Of a stretch of 54,872 nt of DNA, positions 34,762-43,500 are shown piece after piece. Within the stretch, counting starts at the first letter, position 1. Each line of letters starts with the position of its first letter. The notes beneath the pieces were generated by a model. The model searched no databases, had not been told where the DNA came from, and saw nothing but the letters and a program-made list of their open reading frames with translations. The translations under genes and the position numbers were made by a program. Origin of the DNA: Streptomyces sp. CBMA156 (GTDB lineage: Bacteria > Actinomycetota > Actinomycetes > Streptomycetales > Streptomycetaceae); assembly GCF_014596515.1 (NCBI RefSeq), contig NZ_MSJQ01000432.1:1-54872 (forward strand). The letters run 5' to 3'.

Positions 34762-36047
34762 CACAGGCGGCCGCCCCGCCGGGACTGCTGCGCCACCAGG
34801 GCTTCCGACGGCTGTGGGCCGCCCAGACGGTCAGCGTGCTCGGCGCCCAGATCTCCGAACTCGCGCTGCCCCTCGCGGCCGTGACGGTCCTGGAAGCCAC
34901 CCCGTTCCAGGTGGGACTGCTCGCCGCCGTGCAGTACCTGCCGTTCCTGCTGGTCGGCCTGCCGGCCGGGGCGTGGGTGGACCGGATGCGCCGGCGGCCC
35001 GTCATGATCGCGGCGGACCTGGTCCGCTGCGCGGTCCTGCTGACCGTGCCGGCGGCCGCGCTCTCCGGGGTACTGAACCTGTGGCTGCTGTATCCGGTCG
35101 CCTTCGCGGTCGGGGTCATGACGGTCTTCTTCGACCTGGCGGCCCAGTCCTTCCTGCCGACCCTGGTCGGCGAGGAGCAGCTCGTCGAGGCCAACACCAA
35201 ACTCCAGCTGTCCCAGACCTCCGGCCAGCTGGCCGGCCCCAGCGTCGGCGGATTCCTGGTCCAGCTGCTGACCGCGCCACTCGCCGTGCTCGCCGACGCG
35301 CTCAGCTACGCCGGGTCGGCGGTCCTGCTCCTGCTGGTCCGGGTGGAGGAGCGGCCGGTCCGCGACGCGGTCCGGCCCGGACTGGTGGCGGAGGTCAGGG
35401 AGGGCCTCGGGTACGTGTTCCGGCACCGGCTGCTGCGCCCGATCGCGCTGAGTGCGGGGATCACCAACCTCTTCGGCCTGTTCGGCATGGTCCAGGCGAT
35501 CCTGGTGCTCTACGCGGTCCGTGACCTGCGGCTCTCACCGGCCGGGTTGGGCACCACGCTCGCGATCGCCAACGCGGGCGTGCTGCTCGGTTCGCTCGCC
35601 AACGGCCGGGTGGTGCGGCGCCTCGGCGTCGGGCCGGCGCTCACCTGGTCCATCTTCGCGCTGGGCGGCACCATCCTGCTGCTGCCGCTGGCCACCCCCG
35701 GCACCGCGATGCCCGTCCTGGCGGTCGCGATGGCCCTGGCCGGGCTGTGCGCCTCCGTCTTCAACATCAACCAGATCAGCTTGCGGCTGTCCGTCACCCC
35801 CGCCCCGATGCGCGGGCGCATGACGGCGACGCTGCGGTTCGTGGTCTGGGGCGTCATCCCCGTCGGGACCTTCCTCGGAGGCGCGCTGGTCGGCCCGCTC
35901 GGACTGCGCGGCGTCCTCTGGCTCGCCGGTGCGGGCAGCGTCCTCGCCGGGCTGCCGCTGCTGTTCTCCGCCGTGCACCCGCTGCGGGCCATGCCCGACG
36001 CCGCACCGACCACCCGACCGACGAACCAGGAGACCCTTCATGCCTGA
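34758..36047 (+). CDS. MFS exporter (EntS/DHA3-like)
   Basis: The 429-residue protein has about twelve membrane helices and typical MFS loop motifs such as LPAGAWVDRMRRRPVMI after helix 2, matching the DHA3/EntS-like group of drug and siderophore exporters. It starts in the stop of mbtH (ATGA) and runs eight bases into the thioesterase gene. Inside this cluster it most likely exports the product and gives self-protection. Confidence 0.9.
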   Translation: MTQAAAPPGLLRHQGFRRLWAAQTVSVLGAQISELALPLAAVTVLEATPFQVGLLAAVQYLPFLLVGLPAGAWVDRMRRRPVMIAADLVRCAVLLTVPAAALSGVLNLWLLYPVAFAVGVMTVFFDLAAQSFLPTLVGEEQLVEANTKLQLSQTSGQLAGPSVGGFLVQLLTAPLAVLADALSYAGSAVLLLLVRVEERPVRDAVRPGLVAEVREGLGYVFRHRLLRPIALSAGITNLFGLFGMVQAILVLYAVRDLRLSPAGLGTTLAIANAGVLLGSLANGRVVRRLGVGPALTWSIFALGGTILLLPLATPGTAMPVLAVAMALAGLCASVFNINQISLRLSVTPAPMRGRMTATLRFVVWGVIPVGTFLGGALVGPLGLRGVLWLAGAGSVLAGLPLLFSAVHPLRAMPDAAPTTRPTNQETLHA

Positions 36048-36834
36048 CGTTCCTGGGCACCCCGCCCCACGCTGGCTGGTCAACCGCCGCAAGCGCCCCG
36101 ACGCCGCGGTTCGGCTGTACTGCTTCGCCCACAGCGGCGGCTCGGCCGCCGAGTACGTCCGCTGGGGCGACGACGTGCCGGGCATCGAGGTGTGGGGCGT
36201 GCAACTGCCCGGCCGCGGCTCGCGGCTCGACGAACCGCGGTACACCCGGACCGGCCCGCTGGTTCACGATCTGGTGGAACAGGCCGCGTTCCGCGCACCG
36301 TTCGCCTTCTTCGGGCACAGCCTCGGCGCCCTGCTGGCCTACGAGACCGCGCGCGCCCTGCGCGCGCACGGCCTGCACGGCCCCGAACGCCTGCTGCTGT
36401 CCGCCTGCCCGGCCCCGCACCGGCCCCGCGGACTGCCGCCGATCCACCACCTCGGCGACCGGGAGCTGTTCACCGCCATCCAGGGTCAGTACGGCTCGCT
36501 CCCCGACGAGGTGGCCGAGGACCCGGACCTGCTCGCGATCATGATGGCCTCGCACCGCTGCGACTTCGACATGGTCGACAGCTACCGCCACACCCCCGGC
36601 GAGCCCCTCGACCTGCCGCTGCACGTCTTCGGCGGCACCGAGGACCGGCTCCCCGCCGAGGAACTCGCCCGCTGGCAGGGCCACAGCCGCGGACCGTTCG
36701 CCCTGAACCTGCTGCCAGGCGGCCACTTCTACCTCCGCGAGCACCGCGCCGCCCTGCTCGCACTGGTCCGGGCCGCACTCACCGACCGCCGGCACTCCGG
36801 GTCGCCCGTCGACTCGCTCTCCCACGACCTGTGA
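36040..36834 (+). CDS. Type II thioesterase
   Basis: The 264-residue alpha/beta-hydrolase has the type II thioesterase pattern: LYCFAHSGGSAAEY, GVQLPGRGSRLDEP, the nucleophile Ser94 in FFGHSLGALLAYE, FGGTEDRLP and the late histidine in LLPGGHFYL. It would normally clear wrongly loaded carrier proteins. As no C-terminal TE domain exists in the assembly-line proteins, it could also release the product. AGGAG lies seven bases before the ATG, inside the exporter gene. Confidence 0.92.
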   Translation: MPDVPGHPAPRWLVNRRKRPDAAVRLYCFAHSGGSAAEYVRWGDDVPGIEVWGVQLPGRGSRLDEPRYTRTGPLVHDLVEQAAFRAPFAFFGHSLGALLAYETARALRAHGLHGPERLLLSACPAPHRPRGLPPIHHLGDRELFTAIQGQYGSLPDEVAEDPDLLAIMMASHRCDFDMVDSYRHTPGEPLDLPLHVFGGTEDRLPAEELARWQGHSRGPFALNLLPGGHFYLREHRAALLALVRAALTDRRHSGSPVDSLSHDL

Positions 36835-36842
36835 AGGCAGAC

Positions 36843-38585
36843 ATGACTCACGACACCAGCACCCCGGCCGGCTTCCTCGCCGAGCTCCACCTGGGGCACG
36901 TGCGCTGGGACCTGATCAGTCCCTTCCCCACCCCGTCCGACGAGGACCGCGCCCGCGGTGACGCCGCCGTCGCCGAGCTGATGCGCTTCCTCCAGGAGAC
37001 CGTCGACCCGACCGAGGTGGACCGCACCGCGAGGCTGCCCGACGGCTTCCACGAAGCCTGCGCCGCCCGCGGCTACTTCAAGCTCCAGGACCCGCTCGAA
37101 CGCGGCGGTCTGGGCCTGTCCGCCCACAACGCCTTCCGGATGATCCAGGCCGCCGCCAGCTGGTCGGTGACCGCCTGCTACGCCATGTCCGTCCACCTCG
37201 GACTGGGCGCCGGCGCCTACCTGCCGATCCTGGCCGACGGCGAGCTGAAGTCCGAACTCGAACGGCTGCTCGCCGCGGGCGCGATCTCCGGCGACGCCGA
37301 CACCGAGCCCGCCGGTGCGATCAACCGGACCCGGGCCACCACCGCGGTGCCGACCGAGGACGGCACCGGATACCGGATCAGCGGCGAGAAGGTGTTCATC
37401 CAGAACGGCCCGATCGCGGGCCTGCTGCGAGTCTCGGCCACCGTGCACGACGAGGACCGGGAGGACATCCGGCTGTTCTTCGTCGACACCGCCGACCCCG
37501 GCTTCACGGTCAGGTCCTGGCACGAGTACCTGGGTCTCAAGGGCCTGCCCAACGCGGCCCTCACCTTCGACCGGGTCTTCGTCCCGCACAGCCGGGTCTT
37601 CACCCTCGACGGCCTGACCGCCGAGGACGAGTGGCGGCTGGCCCCCGAACTGCACACCATCAGCGTCCGGGGCCGGATGTACCCCATCTCGGCGCCCGCC
37701 CTGGCGATCGGGCGGCTCTGCCTGCACTGGTCCCGGGAGTTCGTCCGGCGGCGCTCGGTCGGCGGGCTCGGGCTGGAGCGGTACGACGAGATCCAGCGCA
37801 TCATCGCCGCCAACCTCGCCGAGACCTTCGCCATGGAGAGCGTGGTGGAGTGGTGCCTGCTGGCCGAGGAACGCCACCCGGGGATCGACCTGGACCCGGA
37901 GCAGACGGTGGCCAAGAACATCAACTCGATGACCAGCTGGCGCATCGTCGACCGCACCCTGTCCCTGCTGGCCGCCGAGGGCTTCGAGACGGCGACGAGC
38001 AAGGCCCGGCGCGGCGCCCAGCCCTTGCCGGTGGAGCGGTTCTTCCGCGACGCGCGTGCCCTGCGGGTGGCCGGCGGGGTGGACTTCCTCGTGGACCACT
38101 GGGCGGCCAGGCACCTGCTCTCGCGCCACTACCCGAAGCCGCAGGCCATCGCCGAGGCCGCGACCGACCTCACCGCGGCGGACGACTGCCTGTCCCCGCG
38201 CAACCGGGACCACCTGCGCTTCGTCGCCGAACAGGCCGTGCGGTTCGCGCGCCTCAGCCGCGACCTGGTGGACCGGCACCCCGACCCCGAGGAGCTGTTC
38301 GCCGAGGAACGCGTGCTGATCCTGCTCAACCAGCTCTCCGCCGAGCTGTTCAGCATGTCCGCGGTGCTGGCCAATGCCGCCCGGCTGCACCGCGAGGGCA
38401 CCGGACCGGCCCAGGACCTCGCCGACGTGTTCTGCACCGAAGCACGCCACCGCATGGCGGACGCCCGGCGGCGCCTGGCCGACACCGACGGACCCGACCA
38501 CGCCGGCGCCTGCGCCCAGTGGCTCCACGGCGACGGCCTGGAGTTCCTGCTCCGCGACACCGTCACCGCCACCCCACCCGCCTGA
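36843..38585 (+). CDS. Long acyl-CoA dehydrogenase-family flavoenzyme
   Basis: The 580-residue protein is about 200 residues longer than ordinary acyl-CoA dehydrogenases. The core (about 40-430) shows LGLSAHNAFRMIQAAASWSV, ISGDADTEPAGAINRTRA, YRISGEKVFIQNGPIA and YLGLKGLPNAALTFDRVFVP. A C-terminal helical extension (about 435-580), as in VLCAD-like members, follows. The FAD enzyme would oxidise a carrier- or CoA-bound intermediate. Family precedent: large dehydrogenase homologues act on PKS-extended amino acids in epoxyketone (EpnF/EpxF) pathways; whether this enzyme is of that type is inference. It starts eight bases after the thioesterase stop. Confidence 0.88.
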   Translation: MTHDTSTPAGFLAELHLGHVRWDLISPFPTPSDEDRARGDAAVAELMRFLQETVDPTEVDRTARLPDGFHEACAARGYFKLQDPLERGGLGLSAHNAFRMIQAAASWSVTACYAMSVHLGLGAGAYLPILADGELKSELERLLAAGAISGDADTEPAGAINRTRATTAVPTEDGTGYRISGEKVFIQNGPIAGLLRVSATVHDEDREDIRLFFVDTADPGFTVRSWHEYLGLKGLPNAALTFDRVFVPHSRVFTLDGLTAEDEWRLAPELHTISVRGRMYPISAPALAIGRLCLHWSREFVRRRSVGGLGLERYDEIQRIIAANLAETFAMESVVEWCLLAEERHPGIDLDPEQTVAKNINSMTSWRIVDRTLSLLAAEGFETATSKARRGAQPLPVERFFRDARALRVAGGVDFLVDHWAARHLLSRHYPKPQAIAEAATDLTAADDCLSPRNRDHLRFVAEQAVRFARLSRDLVDRHPDPEELFAEERVLILLNQLSAELFSMSAVLANAARLHREGTGPAQDLADVFCTEARHRMADARRRLADTDGPDHAGACAQWLHGDGLEFLLRDTVTATPPA

Positions 38586-38661
38586 GCAGGTGGTATCCGA
38601 GGCCGCCCCGGCCACCAGCCCCGCACACCGAACGACCACCGACCCGGAAAGGGCCGCAGCG

Positions 38662-40011
38662 ATGTTCAACCTCTCCCGTTCCCAGGAGATCGTCTGGCTG
38701 CACGAGGAACTCTTCCCCGAGAGCCGCGCCTACAACTTCACCGCCTCCCTCGACCTGCGCGGCCCGCTGGACGAGCCGGCCCTGCGGCAGAGCCTGGCGA
38801 CCGTACTCGCCCGCCACGAGGCGTTCCGCCTCGAACTCGATCCCGAGGACTTCCCGCCGAAGCAGCGGGTGAACGCCGCCTGCGCACCGCGCTACCGCAC
38901 CGTGGACCTGACCGGTGGCGAGGACCACGAGGCGGCCTTCGAGGGCCTGTGGCGCGAGCAGCACGACGAGCCCTTCGACACCGCCGAGGCGCCCATGGTG
39001 CGGTGGACCCTGGTCAGGCTGGCCGAGGAGCACCACCGGCTGCTGCACACCGAGCACCACCTGGTGCACGACGGCTGGTCCTTCGGCCTGGTCCTGCGCG
39101 ACCTGTTCACCACCTACCGCGCGCTGGCCCAGGGCATCCCGGCCGACCTGCCCGACCCCCGCTCCTACCTTGAGCACGTCCGCCGGTCGGTGGCCGCCGA
39201 GGAGCGGCCTGGCCACCGGGACGGAGCCGTGGCGTACTGGCGGGGCGCCCTCGACGGCGCGGCCTTCGACCTGCCGCTGCCCGGCCTGGACCCGGGACGG
39301 GTCCGCGACGTCCCGCACGGCGACCAACTGCGCCAACTGCTGGAGCCCGGGCCGGCCGAGCGCCTGCGGACAGCCGCCCACCGCCACGGACACACCCCGT
39401 TCTCGGTCCTGCTCACCCTCTTCGCGGAGCTGCTGCGCCGCGAGAGCGGCCGGTCCGACCTGGTGATCGGCAGCGCGGTGGGCAACCGCCCGCCCGGCTT
39501 CCAGGAGTGCGTCGGGATGTTCGTCAACACCATCCCGCTGCGCATCCGCCTGGAGCCCGACGACAGTGCGCTGGACGCGGTCGACGAGGTCACCGAGGTC
39601 CTGATCCGCTCGCTGCCGCACCAGGGCGTCCCGGTCCAGGACCTGGCCCGGGAACTCGGAGAACACTCCGGCACCGGCCTGGACAACCCACTGTTCCACG
39701 TCATGTTCAGCGCGCACGACGCGCCGGTCCCGCACGTCGAGGGGCTCGACCTGGAGGTGTCCGTCCACGAGGCGTTCAACACCGGTACCTCCCGCTTCGC
39801 CCTCGACGTGGTGCTGATCCCCGACTCCCGCCGGACCGTCAACGCCCGCTCGGGCCCCGGCGGCATGCTGCTGATCTGGGACTTCGCCACCGACGTGTAC
39901 GACCGCGCCCGGATCGCCGGACTGCAGCGGCAGTTCACCGCGCTGCTGGAGGCCTACCTCGCCGACACCGCGACCGGCCTGGCGGCACTCACCGCAGCAG
40001 CCGACGGCTGA
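38662..40011 (+). CDS. Free-standing NRPS condensation domain
   Basis: The 449-residue protein is one condensation domain: it begins MFNLSRSQEIVWLHEELFP, has the catalytic HHxxxDG as HHLVHDG (132-138), and later GSAVGNRPPGFQECVGMFVN and VPVQDLARELGEH. As a separate protein it must recruit its carriers in trans; the next gene supplies an A-T acceptor and the PKS ACP may be the donor. The ATG at 38662 follows GGAAAGGG by eight bases; an upstream in-frame GTG near 38590 is less likely. Confidence 0.92.
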   Translation: MFNLSRSQEIVWLHEELFPESRAYNFTASLDLRGPLDEPALRQSLATVLARHEAFRLELDPEDFPPKQRVNAACAPRYRTVDLTGGEDHEAAFEGLWREQHDEPFDTAEAPMVRWTLVRLAEEHHRLLHTEHHLVHDGWSFGLVLRDLFTTYRALAQGIPADLPDPRSYLEHVRRSVAAEERPGHRDGAVAYWRGALDGAAFDLPLPGLDPGRVRDVPHGDQLRQLLEPGPAERLRTAAHRHGHTPFSVLLTLFAELLRRESGRSDLVIGSAVGNRPPGFQECVGMFVNTIPLRIRLEPDDSALDAVDEVTEVLIRSLPHQGVPVQDLARELGEHSGTGLDNPLFHVMFSAHDAPVPHVEGLDLEVSVHEAFNTGTSRFALDVVLIPDSRRTVNARSGPGGMLLIWDFATDVYDRARIAGLQRQFTALLEAYLADTATGLAALTAAADG

Positions 40012-40060
40012 CCCCATCGCCCCGAACCACGAACCACGGACCACGAACCGAGGAGCCCGG

Positions 40061-41923
40061 ATGACCTCCCACGAACCGACCGCCCATCAGCTGCCCGGCA
40101 TCGCCTGGGGAGGTGAGCCCGCGCCCGCCCCCGCACCGGGGGCGGGACCACTCGAGTGGTTCGACAGCTGGCTGGCCAAGCAGCCCGACGCCCCGGCCGT
40201 CGTGGACGGCACCACCACCTGGAGCTACCGCGAGCTCGACCAGGCCGCCGCCCGGATCGTGCGGGCCCTCGGCGGCCGGGTCACCCGCGGCGAGCTGGTG
40301 GGAGTCTGCCTGGAACGCTCCGCGCCGCTGGTGGCCGCGGCGGTCGCGCTGGCCAGGATCGGCGCGGTCTACCTCTCCCTCGGCGCGCGGCCGGGGGCCG
40401 CGCGGGTGGAGTCGATCACCGGGGACGCCGGCATCAACTGCCTGCTCACCGACGGCACGACGCCGCCGCCACCCGGCTGGACCGTCGCGCCGGACGACGC
40501 GGTGGACGGGCTCACGGTGGCTCGTCGCGGCGGACGGGCCAAGGGTGCGCCCAGCGATGCCTTCTGCGCCGTCACCACCTCGGGCAGCACCGGCAAGCCC
40601 AAGATCGCACTGCTGCCGCAGGACGCGATCGCCAACCTGGTCCGCTGGACCTGCGACCGGCTGGAGATCGGCCCCGAGTCCCGGGTGGGCCTCTTCGTCG
40701 GCACCACCTTCGACGCGCACCTCAAGGAGCTGTGGGAGGCGTTGTCGTCGGGCGCCACCCTGCACGTCGCGCCCGAGGACGCCCGCGGCTCGATGGCCGA
40801 ACTGTTCCAGTGGTGGCGGGAGTCGGGCCTCACCCACTGCCTGCTGCCGACCCCGCTCGCCGAACTCGCCTTCACCCAGCCGTGGCCCACCGGCCTGGCC
40901 CTGCGCCACCTCCTGGTGGGCGGCGACCGGATGCGGGTGCGGCCGCCCGAGCAGTGCGCGGCGGTCGTGCACAACGTGTACGGTCCCGCCGAGGCCTGCG
41001 TCCTCACCACCACCCACCGCGTGCGTCCCCGGAGCGACGACCCGGCCGCCGTCGTGCCGATCGGACAGCCGCTGACCGGCTACACCGTCCTCATCACCGA
41101 CGAGGACGGCCGGATCCTGCCCCGAGGACGTGCCGGAGAGGTCCGGATCGGCGGTGCGGGCCTGGCGCTCGGCTACGTGGACCCGCAGCGGACCGCCGAA
41201 CGCTTCGTGCCGGCCCCCGCGGGCCAACCGTACGTGGACCGCGTCTACCGGACCGGCGACAAGGCGGTGATGCGCGCCGACGGAACGCTGGAATTCCTCG
41301 GCCGGATGGACGACCAGGTGAAGATCAGCGGCGCGCGGATCGAACCGGCCGAGGTCGAGGCCGCCCTGGAGACCCACGACTCGGTCCGGCACGCCGTCGT
41401 GGTCCCGTACCAGGGCACCGGCGGCGGTCTGCGGCTGGCCGCCTTCCTCCTGCTCGCCGAAGGGGCGCGGGCCGACGAGGACGCCGTGCTGGCCGCCGCC
41501 CGCGCCCGGGTGCTGAAGCAGGCGGTGCCCGCCGTGGTCCGCTTCGTCGACGCCTTCCCGCTGAACGCCAACGGCAAGGTCGACCGCGCACTGCTCACCC
41601 GGCAGGCCGCCCCCGCGGCGTCCACCGCACCCGGGGCGTCCACCGCACCCGGGGCGGCGCCGACCCGGCAGACCCCGCGGGCCGAGGACACCGAAGCGTT
41701 CCTGCTCGCGGCCTGCCGCCGGCTGCTCGACCAGCCCGACCTCACGGTCACCGACAACTTCGCCGAATCCGGGGGGACTTCGCTGGCCGTCGCGCGCTTG
41801 CTCGCACTGATCGAAAGCACCTACCCGATCCGGGTCAAGGCCGCGGAGGTCATGCGCCAGCCCGACCTGGCAGCCCTGGCCGCCCTGGTCGCCACCCGCC
41901 TCGCGGCGTCGGCGCGCGGCTGA
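40061..41923 (+). CDS. Second NRPS adenylation-carrier protein (A-T)
   Basis: The 620-residue protein has an adenylation domain (about 30-510; A3 TTSGSTGKPKIA, A5 NVYGPAEACV, A7 VYRTGD, A8 GARIEPAEV, A10 NANGKVDRAL with K506). After an Ala/Pro/Thr linker comes a carrier domain with FAESGGTSLAVARL and Ser574. Hand alignment gives pocket residues D-A-K-L-L-G-V-V-L-K, close to the surfactin glutamate code (D-A-K-D-L-G-V-V-D-K), with the lysine at 239 that pairs with acidic side chains. An acidic or related amino acid is the best guess. AGGAG precedes the ATG by five bases; short CGAACCAC-like repeats lie at 40023-40049. Confidence 0.92.
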   Translation: MTSHEPTAHQLPGIAWGGEPAPAPAPGAGPLEWFDSWLAKQPDAPAVVDGTTTWSYRELDQAAARIVRALGGRVTRGELVGVCLERSAPLVAAAVALARIGAVYLSLGARPGAARVESITGDAGINCLLTDGTTPPPPGWTVAPDDAVDGLTVARRGGRAKGAPSDAFCAVTTSGSTGKPKIALLPQDAIANLVRWTCDRLEIGPESRVGLFVGTTFDAHLKELWEALSSGATLHVAPEDARGSMAELFQWWRESGLTHCLLPTPLAELAFTQPWPTGLALRHLLVGGDRMRVRPPEQCAAVVHNVYGPAEACVLTTTHRVRPRSDDPAAVVPIGQPLTGYTVLITDEDGRILPRGRAGEVRIGGAGLALGYVDPQRTAERFVPAPAGQPYVDRVYRTGDKAVMRADGTLEFLGRMDDQVKISGARIEPAEVEAALETHDSVRHAVVVPYQGTGGGLRLAAFLLLAEGARADEDAVLAAARARVLKQAVPAVVRFVDAFPLNANGKVDRALLTRQAAPAASTAPGASTAPGAAPTRQTPRAEDTEAFLLAACRRLLDQPDLTVTDNFAESGGTSLAVARLLALIESTYPIRVKAAEVMRQPDLAALAALVATRLAASARG

Positions 41924-41967
41924 ACACTCCCGCCACGACCGCCCACGCGCCCCCTGAGAGGACTTCC

Positions 41968-43344
41968 ATGGACCGCCCCACCCTGACCGAGCGGTATCTG
42001 GCCGAACTGCGCGAAAGCACGCCCACCGCAGCCGAACTGCTCGGTCGTGCACCGCAGGACACCCTGCTGACCACCTACTACCGGAACCGCTTCCTGCCCC
42101 GTCCGCTCTTCCTCGGCCACGAAGAGCACGAGCAGCTGATGGAGGACCTGGAAACGCTCCGCACCGCGCTGTTCAGCCTGCCCGACCGGCTCTTCGACGG
42201 CGACCTCGGCGCGTTCGCCCGGGCCGTCGGCATGACCGACACCCAGATCGAGGTGATCCTGCGCAGCCAGGGCGCCGCCGCGACCCGCATGGCCCGTACG
42301 GACCTGTGCGTCGACGACAGCGGATTCAAGGTCGTCGAAGTCAACGTGACCAGCTCACTCGGCGGCATGGACAACGGCGTGATGGCCCAGGCCCTGCTGG
42401 AACACCCGCTCCTCGCCGACTTCGCCGCCCGGCACGGCCTCGGCTTCGCCGACACCGCCAGGGAACTGCTGCACACCATGTACGCCGCCACCGGGTTCGA
42501 CCCGGAGGCCCGGCCGGTCATCGCGGTCGCCGACTGGCCGAGCAGCTACCTGAGCGGCTGGGGCGCCTTCCTGAAGGAGTTCTGCGCCCATCTCCAGGTC
42601 CTGGGCGCCGACGCGCACCCCTGCCACATCGGCCAGCTCGACTACCGCGACGGCCGGGTCTGGCTCGGCGACCGGGCCGTGGACGTCATCCACCGGATCT
42701 TCCTCGCCGAGGACCTGCTCGAATCCCCCGAAGCCCCGGCGCTGATGGACCGGGTCGTCCGCGCCGCCGCGGCCGGCCAGGTGAAGCTGTTCGTCCCGCT
42801 GGACGCGGAGCTCTACGCCAGCAAGGCCACCCTCGCGATGCTCTCGGACGAGAACAACCGGCACCTGTTCAGCGCCGGGGAGCTGGCGGCGTTCGACCGC
42901 ATCCTGCCCTGGACCCGGACCGTCCGGCCCGGCACGGTGACGCTGGAGAGCGGACGGACGGTGGACCTGCTCGACTACGCCCGGGCCAACCGGCACGACC
43001 TCGTCCTCAAGCCGACGGTCCTGCACGGCGGCAGCGGTGTGGTCCTCGGCGAGGACGTGACCGAGGCGAGCTGGGCCGCGCACCTCGACGCCGCCGCGCT
43101 CGACAGGCCCTCCATACTGCAACGCCGGATCCGCCCGGTCACCGAACTGTTCCCGGACGAAGACGGCACGTTGCAGCCATGGCTGACGGTCTGGGGCGTA
43201 TTCACCATGGCACGCGGCTTCGCCGGCATCATGGCCCGCGGCACCCGCCTGGAAGCCAACGTCGGCGTGGTCAACGTCGCCACCGGAGCACACGGCGGCA
43301 CCGGACTGTACGAGCTGCCACCCCGTGAGCACACCGGCGGGTAA
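41968..43344 (+). CDS. ATP-grasp-like ligase of the NRPS/PKS cluster
   Basis: The 458-residue soluble protein has features of carboxylate-amine ligases of ATP-grasp type: FKVVEVNVTSSLGGMDNG, LVLKPTVLHGGSGVVLGED (the nucleotide-binding strand and glycine loop; Lys at about 348), then PSILQRRIRPVTE and FAGIMARGTRLEANVGVVN, the segment that usually carries magnesium ligands. These enzymes activate a carboxylate with ATP and join it to an amine. It could add a residue to, or release, the cluster product. It is the last gene of the plus-strand run. The family match is by pattern only. Confidence 0.75.
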   Translation: MDRPTLTERYLAELRESTPTAAELLGRAPQDTLLTTYYRNRFLPRPLFLGHEEHEQLMEDLETLRTALFSLPDRLFDGDLGAFARAVGMTDTQIEVILRSQGAAATRMARTDLCVDDSGFKVVEVNVTSSLGGMDNGVMAQALLEHPLLADFAARHGLGFADTARELLHTMYAATGFDPEARPVIAVADWPSSYLSGWGAFLKEFCAHLQVLGADAHPCHIGQLDYRDGRVWLGDRAVDVIHRIFLAEDLLESPEAPALMDRVVRAAAAGQVKLFVPLDAELYASKATLAMLSDENNRHLFSAGELAAFDRILPWTRTVRPGTVTLESGRTVDLLDYARANRHDLVLKPTVLHGGSGVVLGEDVTEASWAAHLDAAALDRPSILQRRIRPVTELFPDEDGTLQPWLTVWGVFTMARGFAGIMARGTRLEANVGVVNVATGAHGGTGLYELPPREHTGG

Positions 43345-43355
43345 CCGTTTCCGGT

Positions 43356-43454
43356 TCAGCGGCGCTCGGGGTCCTCGAAGTCGAAGCGGCAGCCGGCGCC
43401 CCACGCGGAGCGCCGGCTGCCGCACCCCGGGATGCCGCCGGCGTCCTTGAGCAT
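43356..43454 (-). pseudogene. C-terminal relic of a flavodoxin-family gene
   Basis: On the minus strand this encodes MLKDAGGIPGCGSRRSAWGA, then GCRFDFEDPERR and a stop. It matches the last 32 residues of the intact flavodoxin-family gene at 47166-47882 (MLKDAGGIPAYGNQRSEWDA...). By eye DNA identity is about 85%, and the match is lost upstream of 43454. Only the tail remains. It sits just beyond the 3' end of the NRPS/PKS cluster, marking a recombination scar. Confidence 0.8.
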
Positions 43455-43500
43455 GTCTGCGGCAGTGGCACCGGCCGCCGCCGCACCGGCCCACCCGGCC

